From positions 1-8,217 of the forward strand of contig QQUB01000184.1 of NCBI GenBank assembly GCA_008501835.1: a DNA stretch of 8,217 nucleotides. The letters are read 5' to 3'. Under the pieces are notes generated by a model that searched no databases, was not told the origin of the DNA, and saw only the letters and a list, made by a program, of their open reading frames with translations. Shown one piece after another: positions 1-6,169 of the stretch. Numbering within the stretch: position 1 is the stretch's first letter; every line of letters starts with the position of its first letter. Source of the DNA: Bacteroidota bacterium. GTDB lineage: Bacteria > Bacteroidota > Bacteroidia > Chitinophagales > Saprospiraceae. Both the position numbers and the translations under genes were made by a program.

Positions 1-545
1 AATTGCGGAAGCAGCAAAAAGCTCATGATGACCTGAACAATGCCATTGAGCGGGTAATCCAGCAGGAAATGGACCGCAAGCGCAGAGCCGCCAGAACATC
101 CGCGGGTATTTCATCTCCGGCTTCTTCCGGGGCAGACAGACTTTCAGGCGTGTTTTCCCAAAATAAAGGTATTCTTCCATGGCCTGTAAAAAAAGGAAGT
201 ATCACAGGTTATTTCGGTCGTCAGGACCACCCTACCATCAAAGGCATCAAGATCACTAATAACGGAATTGACATTCGAACATCTAAAGGTGCTGAGGTGT
301 ATGCCATCTTTGAAGGAAAAGTAGCCGGAACCCAATACATTCCAGGATATAAACACACAGTTATTATCCAACATGGAAATTATTACTCCGTTTACTCAAA
401 CCTCGAACAGATCTTTGTAAAAAGGAACGATTCAATAAAAAATGGTCAAAGAGTAGGTGTTGTGGGAACTAAATCCCCGGATTTGCACTTTGAAATATGG
501 CAGGACAAAACAAGACAAAATCCTGTCCACTGGATAAAGAATTGA
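1..545 (+). CDS. EnvC-like LytM/M23 domain protein, C-terminal part (5' end outside window)
   Basis: The reading frame is open at the left edge, so the N-terminus is missing; 180 residues are visible. Residues 1-31 are charged and helical, like the end of the coiled coil that precedes the LytM domain in EnvC/murein hydrolase activators. A low-complexity Ser/Ala linker follows (about 32-55), then a LytM (peptidase M23) domain from about 58 to 180, with the landmarks WPVKKGSITGYFG, GIDI, AIFEGKV, IIQHG and LHFEIW. The zinc and catalytic set is incomplete: Asp90 and His162 are present, but the usual first His is Asn86, the YAHL His is Asn133, and the first His of HLHFE is Asp160. In E. coli EnvC a similarly degenerate LytM domain activates N-acetylmuramoyl-L-alanine amidases instead of cutting peptidoglycan, and I infer the same periplasmic role here. 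The family is clear; the non-enzymatic role is inference from the missing residues. Confidence 0.85.
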   Translation, partial: LRKQQKAHDDLNNAIERVIQQEMDRKRRAARTSAGISSPASSGADRLSGVFSQNKGILPWPVKKGSITGYFGRQDHPTIKGIKITNNGIDIRTSKGAEVYAIFEGKVAGTQYIPGYKHTVIIQHGNYYSVYSNLEQIFVKRNDSIKNGQRVGVVGTKSPDLHFEIWQDKTRQNPVHWIKN

Positions 546-626
546 TAATGAAACAAGGGAGAAAAGGAAAAGAGAAATAAACCAAGGTGATACCTTTGCC
601 TAGCCCTTTGGAAGAGCATAGGTGTT

Positions 627-692
627 ACCTTGTCGAAGGATAATTTCGCGGTTAAGGAAACCGCTATGGGCAGAGAATTCCTTCGACAAGGT
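627..692. repeat. Nested perfect inverted repeat
   Basis: ACCTTGTCGAAGGA (627-640) is exactly complementary to 679-692. Inside the 38-base loop a second perfect stem, GCGGTT (648-653) with AACCGC (659-664), closes a 5-base loop. No T-run follows on either strand, so it does not look like a simple terminator. It could be part of a structured RNA, a palindromic repeat unit, or a cruciform. Confidence 0.65.
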
Positions 693-800
693 CCCGGCAC
701 TTTGTACACGAGGATCTGCGATGTCGCCTTTCCCCCCTTGTAGCCTGTGCAAAGGCAAAATCGACCAACGGGAGATTCACGCCCACAGTGCTGGAACCTT

Positions 801-860
801 GAAAAAAGGTCTCATCGAGACCAAATCCCGGTAACAAGGTACGCAGTGCCTTGCCCCGGG
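801..860 (-). terminator. Minus-strand terminator-like hairpin, possible small RNA 3' end
   Basis: Read on the minus strand, GGTCTC-GAT-GAGACC (822-808) is followed directly by six T residues (807-802), the pattern of an intrinsic terminator. Just upstream on that strand is a longer stem: CCCGG/CCGGG at 856-860 and 827-831, an internal loop, then 849-853 paired with 835-839, extended by one G-U pair and two more pairs round a GCA loop. No minus-strand protein gene feeds this terminator, so it may end a small RNA starting somewhere in 860-920, antisense to the hflX leader. I see no convincing promoter for it. Confidence 0.4.
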
Positions 861-918
861 AAGAAATGAACGTGTGCTGTAGGTACACAATAATTTTCAC
901 GGCCAAGAAAAGCCGCTA

Positions 919-2193
919 ATGACAAAGTATTCCTTTGAAAGGGAAGAAAGAAAACCACTAAAAAAGTTAAAAGAATTCATGGAACATAACTGGAACGTAG
1001 GGGAGAAGAAAAAGACGGGACTCAAAAAAGGAACCGAACATGCGGTGCTGGTAGGTCTGATTCAACGGAATCAAACCGAGGAACAGGTGGAAGAATATCT
1101 CGATGAACTCGAATTTCTCGCACTGACCGCCGGAGCCAAAACGGTTAAACGATTTACCCAGAAAATGGACAGCCCCAATCCCCGCACATTTGTAGGTAAG
1201 GGTAAACTGGAGGAGGTATTCGACTACATCGAATGGCACGAAGAGATCAATATGGTCATATTTGATGATGACCTCTCCGGAAAGCAGACCTCCATTCTTG
1301 AAGAATTCCTAAAAGTAAAGATCATCGATCGAAGTAGCCTCATCCTGGATATCTTTGCCAGCAGGGCACAAACAGCTCAGGCAAAAACGCAGGTCGAATT
1401 GGCTCAGATGCAATACATGCTGCCAAGGCTGCGAGGACTTTGGACCCACCTGGAAAGGCAACGAGGGGGTATCGGTATGAGAGGACCTGGTGAGCAGGAG
1501 ATCGAGACCGACCGTCGTATCGTTCGGGATAAGATCAGCAAGCTTAAGAAAAAGCTCGAGAAGATTGATCAGCAGAATATGACCCAACGGAAAAACAGAG
1601 GCCAATTGATCCGAGTAGGTCTGGTAGGATACACCAATGTTGGGAAATCCACCTTGATGAATTTGCTGACGAAATCAGAGGTTTTTGCAGAAAACAAGCT
1701 TTTTGCAACGCTCGATACTACTGTTCGTAAAGCTGTTTGGGGAGCCATGCCTTTCCTGGTTTCAGATACCGTTGGATTCATTCGCAAATTGCCCCACCAC
1801 CTGGTAGAAAGTTTCAAATCCACCCTGGACGAGGTACGGGAAAGTGACATTCTCATTCACGTAGTAGATATCGCTCATCCCAATCACGAAGATCATATCA
1901 AAACAGTCAATGAAACCCTCAAAGATCTGGGAGCGCTCGATAAGCCGACTTTGATGGTTTTCAACAAAATTGATCTTTACCGGAAAAAGAATTTCGACCT
2001 TTACCTTGAGGCGGAGGTCAAAGAGGAGATCGAGACCAATTTGCAGAGGAACCTGCAAAATGTATTCGATTGTGAGAACATTTTAATCTCAGCGATTGAA
2101 AAGGAGAATATCGACGGGTTGCGGGAGAAAATGACCAAAATGATCAAGGAGCAATACAAGGTCAGGTATCCATATCAATCTCAACGTTGGTAA
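919..2193 (+). CDS. hflX: Ribosome-splitting GTPase HflX
   Basis: This is a 424-residue GTPase of the Obg-HflX class. HflX binds ribosomes and, in studied bacteria, splits stalled 70S or 100S ribosomes using GTP; it acts in the cytoplasm. The N-terminal HflX domain spans about 40-215 and shows FVGKGKLEE (91-99), DRSSLILDIFASRAQT (137-152) and the glycine-rich loop GGIGMRGPGE (183-192), followed by a basic helical linker. The G domain starts near 230: P-loop GYTNVGKST (237-245), switch I TLDTT (264-268), DTVG (283-286), NKID (349-352) and SAIE (391-394). All G motifs are intact. Length is typical. The Lys-rich first 40 residues vary in the family, so the in-frame ATG at 979 is a less likely alternative start. 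There is no Shine-Dalgarno sequence, which is normal for Bacteroidota. It stands alone, with structured gaps on both sides. Confidence 0.97.
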   Translation: MTKYSFEREERKPLKKLKEFMEHNWNVGEKKKTGLKKGTEHAVLVGLIQRNQTEEQVEEYLDELEFLALTAGAKTVKRFTQKMDSPNPRTFVGKGKLEEVFDYIEWHEEINMVIFDDDLSGKQTSILEEFLKVKIIDRSSLILDIFASRAQTAQAKTQVELAQMQYMLPRLRGLWTHLERQRGGIGMRGPGEQEIETDRRIVRDKISKLKKKLEKIDQQNMTQRKNRGQLIRVGLVGYTNVGKSTLMNLLTKSEVFAENKLFATLDTTVRKAVWGAMPFLVSDTVGFIRKLPHHLVESFKSTLDEVRESDILIHVVDIAHPNHEDHIKTVNETLKDLGALDKPTLMVFNKIDLYRKKNFDLYLEAEVKEEIETNLQRNLQNVFDCENILISAIEKENIDGLREKMTKMIKEQYKVRYPYQSQRW

Positions 2194-2195
2194 TA

Positions 2196-2281
2196 AAAAA
2201 CCTCCGAGGTTTTGTGCTGACTAAAATGATGAGTTATAGAAAGATTTCCCCAAAGCCTAATGTAAAATCTCGGAGGTTTTT
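2196..2281 (+). terminator. Long-armed inverted repeat after hflX, probable terminator
   Basis: AAAAACCTCCGAG (2196-2208) is perfectly complementary to CTCGGAGGTTTTT (2269-2281), across a 60-base spacer. The right arm ends in a T-run on the + strand, 76-88 bases after the hflX stop, so it can act as its terminator. The left arm alone, AACCTC-C-GAGGTT, is also a palindrome. The same CCTCCGAGGTTTT core recurs at 6173-6185, so this may be a dispersed repeat recruited as a terminator. Confidence 0.6.
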
Positions 2282-2318
2282 CGGGAATTCGCCATTAATA
2301 CGGACTAAATAAAGCAAC

Positions 2319-2846
2319 ATGAAAATAACTTTTGACCTAAAGTCATCCGACTTCCTGACCTTTCAGCTTTATGCTTCCTCTCAGTCTGAGTCAATTCAGC
2401 AAAAAAGAAGAAGAGGGCGGATATTCCTGAGCCTTGGGGCATTGTTGGTTTCCTTGTTCTTTTATATTGGCAACAGTTTGCTTCTGTCAGTTTTTTTTCT
2501 GCTGTTTGCAGTAGCGACCTATGTTTTCTATCCCCGGTATTTCAAAAAACGTTATTACCAGCACTACCAGAAGTATATTCGTGACCATTATGAAGCCCGG
2601 TTGAATGTGGAACAGGAGGTTGAGATAAACAAAGATCATCTTCTGTTGAAAGACAAAACCGGCGAAGCAAAAATATTACTCAAGGAAGTGGATGAAATTA
2701 TCGAAACTTCCGAGCATTTCTTTATTAAAATATCTACCGGCGTTTCTCTGATCTTACCAAAGGACAGAGTACCCGTCGAAGAGGTCCGTACGGCCTTGGA
2801 GTCCCTTGAATTGACGATTCGGGATCATACGGATTGGCAGTGGTAA
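2319..2846 (+). CDS. YcxB-like small membrane protein
   Basis: The protein has 175 residues. A basic stretch (QKRRRGR, 28-34) leads into two closely spaced hydrophobic segments, about 35-50 and 53-72, followed by a second basic stretch (YFKKRYYQHYQKY, 74-86). This predicts a two-helix hairpin in the inner membrane with both ends in the cytoplasm. The C-terminal half (about 95-165) is a soluble beta-rich domain: NVEQEVEINKDHLLLKD, a central KEVDEIIETSEHFFIKIS, then SLILPKDRV. That order matches the YcxB-like domain, a widespread family of unknown function that resembles a small PH-like fold. No catalytic residues are apparent. The ATG at 2319 lies 38 bases after the repeat that follows hflX, so it is probably transcribed separately. 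The family call rests on pattern and layout; no function is claimed. Confidence 0.72.
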   Translation: MKITFDLKSSDFLTFQLYASSQSESIQQKRRRGRIFLSLGALLVSLFFYIGNSLLLSVFFLLFAVATYVFYPRYFKKRYYQHYQKYIRDHYEARLNVEQEVEINKDHLLLKDKTGEAKILLKEVDEIIETSEHFFIKISTGVSLILPKDRVPVEEVRTALESLELTIRDHTDWQW

Positions 2847-2879
2847 TTATAATTCCAGTATTTTAAATTATAAAAAAAC

Positions 2880-2955
2880 CGTACTCACCGAATTTATTCG
2901 GTGCGACGAGCCGAATGAATCTTGCCTGGCTAGGAAGACAGGTTCGGCGAGTACG
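2880..2955. repeat. Compact three-way-junction palindrome
   Basis: The outer stem is CGTACT (2880-2885) with AGTACG (2950-2955). Inside it, CACCGAAT (2886-2893) pairs with ATTCGGTG (2896-2903) round a 2-base turn. GCCGAA (2910-2915) pairs with TTCGGC (2943-2948), enclosing CCTG/CAGG (2925-2928 with 2939-2942). In a competing fold 2880-2892 pairs with 2943-2955, 12 of 13 positions matching. On the minus strand the element is followed by GG and seven T residues. No gene on that strand needs a terminator here. Confidence 0.6.
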
Positions 2956-3032
2956 AAATTTTCAACCAAAGGGGTGCGGATAATAGATTTTGAAAAGGCA
3001 AAAAAACGATCCCAATGAAGTAATTGGTAACA

Positions 3033-3165
3033 GATCATTGAGCCTGCCTATGCCGTCAGGCAGGCGCACTGTGATCAGTGAGCTGTTTCTGGGGGAGCCA
3101 ATTATATTTAATTTTCCGGAAAACCGGCTCACCGATCAATTCGCGTTACTCATTGCTCAGCGATC
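3033..3165. repeat. Branched palindromic element with four GATCRNTGAGC copies
   Basis: The 11-base pattern GATCRNTGAGC occurs at 3033-3043 and 3073-3083 on the + strand, and at 3127-3137 and 3155-3165 on the minus strand. The outer pair and the inner pair can therefore form two nested stems. Between the first two copies lies GCCTGCCT/AGGCAGGC (3042-3049 with 3058-3065). Near the centre is the 12-bp perfect palindrome TTTTCCGGAAAA (3112-3123). A 63-codon frame with a TTG start covers this region, but its sequence is explained by the repeats, so I do not call a gene. Confidence 0.55.
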
Positions 3166-3233
3166 CTTGTCTCTCTGGTAAAGGAAGACTTTAAAATGGC
3201 AGACCGACTTACTCTTAATCAAATTTTCTCAAT

Positions 3234-3288
3234 AGCCCTGTCCTTTAGGGCTCTGAAAGGTCAAAAACCGAGGCCTTCAGGCCTTTTC
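3234..3288 (+). terminator. Two small hairpins, weak terminator candidate
   Basis: AGCCCT (3234-3239) pairs with AGGGCT (3247-3252) across 7 bases. AGGCC (3271-3275) then pairs with GGCCT (3280-3284) round a TTCA loop, followed by TTT. Both point the right way to stop transcripts arriving from the YcxB-like gene, but that gene ends about 390 bases earlier and the T-run is short. Confidence 0.3.
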
Positions 3289-3341
3289 TGCAAAAGCCTT
3301 CTTCACTCAGCCATCCTGGATTTCAACTTACCCTTTTTTTG

Positions 3342-3373
3342 TTTGAAATAACCAAATAATTCCTTAGATTGGA
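3342..3373 (+). promoter_or_regulatory. Candidate Bacteroidota promoter for the M29 peptidase
   Basis: TTTG (3342-3345) lies 20 bases before TAGATTGG (3366-3373). The second element matches the -7 consensus TAnnTTTG at all but one fixed position, and the spacing fits the phylum's primary sigma factor. It ends 34 bases before the ATG at 3408. This is a pattern match only. Confidence 0.45.
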
Positions 3374-3407
3374 GTTTCCTGTTTCACTCGAAAAAAACTA
3401 ACCAGAA

Positions 3408-4511
3408 ATGCAAAATGTCCTTCAAAAATACGCGCAATTACTCGTCAATTATTGTATGGAAGTTCAGCCCGGTGAACGGCTGTTTGTAAAAACCACCACG
3501 CTGGCTGTTCCTTTAGTCCGGGAAGTCTACCGGGAAGCCTTGAAAAAGGGTGCTCATGTGGAAACTGAACTCGATTTCCGGGAGCAAAGTCGCATATTTT
3601 TGGCGGAAGCCGGAGAGGACCAATTAAATTATCAGCCGCTTCTGTATACCAAGGCGATGGACGAATTTGACTGTTATCTTTTCATCCGTGCCCCCTTCAA
3701 TTTACGGGAAAACCAAAGCGCTGATGTAGCCAAGTCAAAAATACGCTCCAAGGCCCTTAAAGGTGCTCAGGAAAATTATTTTGCCCGTACGGCCACTCGC
3801 GAACTCAAGCGTAACCTCTGCCAATATCCAACCCAGGCCAGCGCCCAGGAAGCGGGCATGTCTTTGGAGGAATATCAGCAGTTTATCTTTGGAGCCTGCA
3901 AGTTGTTTGATGAGGATCCTGTACAAAGCTGGTTGAATGTTCGCAAAAACCAACAAGCCTATACAGACCTGCTCAACAGTAAAGAACAGATCCATTATAA
4001 AGGAGACGGTATCGATATCAAATTTTCCACCAAAGGCAGAACCTGGATCAACTCTGACGGACAGACGAACATGCCTTCGGGAGAGATCTATACTTCCCCT
4101 GTGGAGGATTCTGTTAATGGTGTAGTTCATTTTTCCTATCCCGCCATTTATATGGGCCACCAGGTGGAAGGGGTGACGCTTTGGGTCAAGGATGGATATG
4201 TTGAGAAATGGGAAGCCAAACAAGGACAGGAATTCTTATCCAAGATATTTGAAGTGGAAGGCACTCGTCGCTTTGGAGAAGTGGCCGTCGGAACTAATTA
4301 CGATATAAATCGTTTTACAAAAAACATTCTTTTTGATGAAAAGATAGGCGGGACGGTGCATATGGCGGTAGGTCAATCCTATTTACAGACCGGCGGTAAA
4401 AATAAATCAACCGTACACTGGGACATGATTGCCGGCATGCAGGATGGCGGGGAAATCTGGGCCGATGGGGAAAAGATTTATGAGAACGGGAAGTTTCTCC
4501 CCATTATATAG
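3408..4511 (+). CDS. M29 family metallo-aminopeptidase (AmpS/AmpT type)
   Basis: This 367-residue cytoplasmic enzyme belongs to the M29 aminopeptidases (thermophilic aminopeptidase T, staphylococcal AmpS), which remove N-terminal residues from peptides using two metal ions. The N-terminal domain (about 1-190) begins with the family pattern KYAQLLVNYCMEVQPGERLFV. The C-terminal catalytic domain carries the whole ligand set in order: Glu226 (GEIYTSP), Glu291 (FGEVAVG), His318 (TVHMAVG), Tyr325, His337 and Asp339 (VHWD). It ends with the usual WADGEKIYENGKF. All residues are intact, so activity is expected; substrate preference cannot be read. It is some 40 residues shorter than the roughly 410-residue classical members. 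The ATG at 3408 places the conserved N-terminal helix at the start. It appears monocistronic, with a promoter-like site upstream. Confidence 0.95.
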   Translation: MQNVLQKYAQLLVNYCMEVQPGERLFVKTTTLAVPLVREVYREALKKGAHVETELDFREQSRIFLAEAGEDQLNYQPLLYTKAMDEFDCYLFIRAPFNLRENQSADVAKSKIRSKALKGAQENYFARTATRELKRNLCQYPTQASAQEAGMSLEEYQQFIFGACKLFDEDPVQSWLNVRKNQQAYTDLLNSKEQIHYKGDGIDIKFSTKGRTWINSDGQTNMPSGEIYTSPVEDSVNGVVHFSYPAIYMGHQVEGVTLWVKDGYVEKWEAKQGQEFLSKIFEVEGTRRFGEVAVGTNYDINRFTKNILFDEKIGGTVHMAVGQSYLQTGGKNKSTVHWDMIAGMQDGGEIWADGEKIYENGKFLPII

Positions 4512-4715
4512 CAGGAATTACAATATTATTGAATTTCTTAGGTTAAATTATACAACCTCTAAATTTTTATACCTAACTTGCAGTTTGTTAATTAGCTATG
4601 CGAACTGCAGTTGTAATTAATAGAATAAAGTAAACAAAGGGTTCGAGAAGTATGAACTATGGAACATTTTGGACTTCCGTACCCTGATTCATTAACCCAA
4701 CAACGTCCTTAAACC
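4512..4715. other. Intergenic gap with one hairpin
   Basis: The 204 bases after the peptidase gene are AT-rich. They contain a stem at 4578-4587 with 4601-4610 (core GCAGTT/AACTGC, 13-base loop) and an outer AATTACAA/TTGTAATT pair near 4516-4523 and 4612-4619. No T-run follows, so it is not a clear terminator. No promoter could be assigned with confidence. Confidence 0.4.
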
Positions 4716-5441
4716 GTGAACAGGAACATTGCATTTTTAGAATTAAAGTATGGCAACATTTACGGCGGTTACCCCAATTTTTACGCGATAAGCGAAATTG
4801 CTCTTTTAGTCTTTGAACAAGGATCTAACAGAATCTTTTTGGAAACCTGGATCAACAACATGAATATTGAAGTTGTTAACGTATTTCCAAAAGTAAATGA
4901 GCTGGGACACACCATCGGCAGAGGCAAAGAAGTTGTCAATTTGAGAACACGCCGTAAAAAACCATTCGATGAAGAATTCAGGCTGGATGAAAGACAGCTG
5001 GCCATGGCTTTCAAGAACCTTCGCCCAACCAAGATGGCGATCAAGAGTTTCCTACTGAAAAACATGAGAAAATACCGTTTCCAGGACATCGTTACTTTCG
5101 ATGGCCGTAGAGATGTTTTCCTCTGTGAAAAATCAGGAGCAAATTTTGACCGCTATAACATCGTCGACATTCAAAAGACATTAAATAAGGAGACGGAATA
5201 CCTGTTCTCCCTTAATAAGTTGTCTGTAGTAATTGGATTTGACTACGATCAGTCCTATCTGCGTTCCAATAACCTCGAATATTGGTTGCACCCAATCGCT
5301 GCAAGACAAATCATGCCTAAGTCGGCTGCTTTTGATGCTGCGAGATTATTGATGGTCTACAATGAATACCACGAGCACCATGATGATTTCATGATGAAAG
5401 CAGCCTTGTTGCTCAATAAGATACAGAATGCAAAACAGTAA
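4716..5441 (+). CDS. DnaQ-fold (3'-5' exonuclease-like) protein, probably non-catalytic
   Basis: The protein has 241 residues. It must start at GTG 4716 or much later: an in-frame TAA sits at 4710-4712, and the next Met is residue 49, inside the fold. Its pattern follows DnaQ-like exonucleases. There is a first strand, IAFLELKYG (5-13), then ISEIALLVFE (25-34, like 'IIEIGAV') and FLETWINN (41-48). An Exo II-like segment DIVTFDGRRDVFLCE (124-138) follows, then NIVDIQKTL (148-156), LNKLSVVIGF (166-175) and an Exo III-like segment PKSAAFDAARLLMVY (201-215). The Exo I acidic pair is missing: Leu8 and Leu10 in an ungapped alignment, or Glu9 and Lys11 if shifted by one. Asp133 and Asp207 remain, and the Exo III His is Lys202. 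I infer a fold relative that has lost nuclease activity. The alignment was made by eye. Confidence 0.55.
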   Translation: MNRNIAFLELKYGNIYGGYPNFYAISEIALLVFEQGSNRIFLETWINNMNIEVVNVFPKVNELGHTIGRGKEVVNLRTRRKKPFDEEFRLDERQLAMAFKNLRPTKMAIKSFLLKNMRKYRFQDIVTFDGRRDVFLCEKSGANFDRYNIVDIQKTLNKETEYLFSLNKLSVVIGFDYDQSYLRSNNLEYWLHPIAARQIMPKSAAFDAARLLMVYNEYHEHHDDFMMKAALLLNKIQNAKQ

Positions 5442-5458
5442 GCTGTTTTGTTAAACTT

Positions 5459-5497
5459 AAAAAGGGATAACCGCCAATGGCAGTTATCCCTTTTTTT
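5459..5497. terminator. Bidirectional intrinsic terminator
   Basis: AAAAAGGGATAAC-C-GCC (5459-5475) pairs with GGC-A-GTTATCCCTTTTT (5479-5495) round an AAT loop, with a single C/A mismatch. Seven T residues (5491-5497) follow on the + strand, and a run of five T residues follows on the minus strand. It lies between two convergent genes, ending at 5441 (+) and 5517 (-), and should stop both. Confidence 0.92.
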
Positions 5498-5516
5498 GTA
5501 GCCGTAATCCTGGTTT

Positions 5517-5990
5517 TTATTGAACATTTTGAAGACAATCCACTACGGATTTCAGGAACACAAAAACGACCTCCCGTCCTTCTTTGGTGGCCAGCCCATC
5601 CTCACTATCCGACAAGGCATCTTCCACAAAAGCCAGCAGATCCTCCTGGGGAGTATTTTCAAAAAACACATCCAACCGATCCCGGAAAGATTTGGCTCCG
5701 GAGCCTTCCAGCAATGTCCAGTTCTTTTCTTCTGCCTGCTCAAACACCTTGACATCAATAGCCGGGAATTCTCCATTGACCTTTTCCGATGCCAACATGA
5801 CCGTTATCAGCAGGAACAACACAAATTCCCGCTCCTCCTGGTGAAGTATCTTTAAATTATCAGAGAAGATATAACCGAAGAAAGCCGGTTGTTCTTCATG
5901 GAGTGATTCCACAATGGATTCTAACTTGTTCTGATTTTTTTCAAGATGACCAACTATCTCATCAATTATTTTTTCACTAACGAATTTCAT
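5517..5990 (-). CDS. Unknown acidic protein
   Basis: I do not recognise this 157-residue protein. It is acidic and predicted mostly helical, with no signal peptide and no clear membrane span; FVLFLLITVMLA (56-67) is the most hydrophobic stretch and reads as a buried helix. The pattern is a charged helix (5-32), the hydrophobic helix, an aromatic-rich middle (KNWTLLEGSGAKSFRDRLDVFFE, 89-111), an acidic stretch (EDALSDSEDG, 123-132) and a final helix (141-156). I prefer this strand to the overlapping + frames because its composition is protein-like, a promoter-like site lies just upstream, and a two-way terminator lies 20 bases beyond its stop. The start ATG is preceded by AT-rich sequence, as usual in this phylum. 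Function unknown; likely cytoplasmic. Confidence 0.7.
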   Translation of the reverse strand: MKFVSEKIIDEIVGHLEKNQNKLESIVESLHEEQPAFFGYIFSDNLKILHQEEREFVLFLLITVMLASEKVNGEFPAIDVKVFEQAEEKNWTLLEGSGAKSFRDRLDVFFENTPQEDLLAFVEDALSDSEDGLATKEGREVVFVFLKSVVDCLQNVQ

Positions 5991-6007
5991 TTACAAGTGA
6001 TTTTCCG

Positions 6008-6033
6008 CAAAAATAACGCTTAGAAAATTTCAA
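6008..6033 (-). promoter_or_regulatory. Candidate promoter for the 5517-5990 gene
   Basis: On the minus strand TATTTTTG (6015-6008) matches the Bacteroidota -7 consensus TAnnTTTG exactly, 17 bases before the ATG. A TTG (6033-6031) sits 15 bases upstream of it, shorter than the usual spacing of about 17-23, which weakens the call. Confidence 0.45.
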
Positions 6034-6169
6034 GGGAAATAAGTGCTCCATTTTTTAAATCTGGAACCAAATTCTTCTCTTTGGACCTCAAAGAAAAGAA
6101 AGTTGTTAAAATTATGTCACGTTTTTACTTTTCATGGCTTTTATTAATGGTGGCAGGGGGGCAGCAGCC

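Larger units (their letters stand above)
546..918. other. Gene-free gap with many hairpins
   Basis: No convincing protein gene lies here; the 60-80 codon open frames on both strands have no family features. The DNA is strongly self-complementary: AAGGT/ACCTT at 584-596, a 14-bp perfect inverted repeat at 627-692, GCCTTT/AAAGGC at 726-756 (with GTC/GAC outside it), GGTCTC/GAGACC at 808-822, and a long stem at 827-860. The hexamer CAAGGT or its complement recurs many times. AGGTGNTACCTT occurs twice as a direct repeat (585-596 and 620-631). A weak -7-like site, TAATTTTC at 891-898, could serve hflX. This may be a structured RNA locus or a dispersed repeat; the sequence alone does not decide. 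Confidence 0.5.

Noticed and set aside
622..834. 70-codon open frame on the + strand, with an 80-codon frame opposite at 664-906
   Set aside because: Both run through hairpin-rich DNA, have no family features or plausible start context, and overlap each other on opposite strands.
831..841. GTAACAAGGTA resembles the 3' end of 16S rRNA
   Set aside because: Only 11 bases match; the flanking bases do not continue into the anti-Shine-Dalgarno tail, and the match is part of a local stem. Chance is the simplest explanation.
2990..3181. 63-codon open frame with a TTG start
   Set aside because: It coincides with the branched palindromic element, whose repeats explain its sequence; no promoter or family match.
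3735..4223. 162-codon open frame on the minus strand inside the M29 peptidase gene
   Set aside because: It is opposite a clear, intact enzyme gene and reads like a complementary-strand shadow.
5477..5855. Overlapping + strand frames across the 5517-5990 gene
   Set aside because: They include the terminator sequence, are rich in Pro and Ser typical of non-coding frames, and compete with a better supported minus-strand gene.
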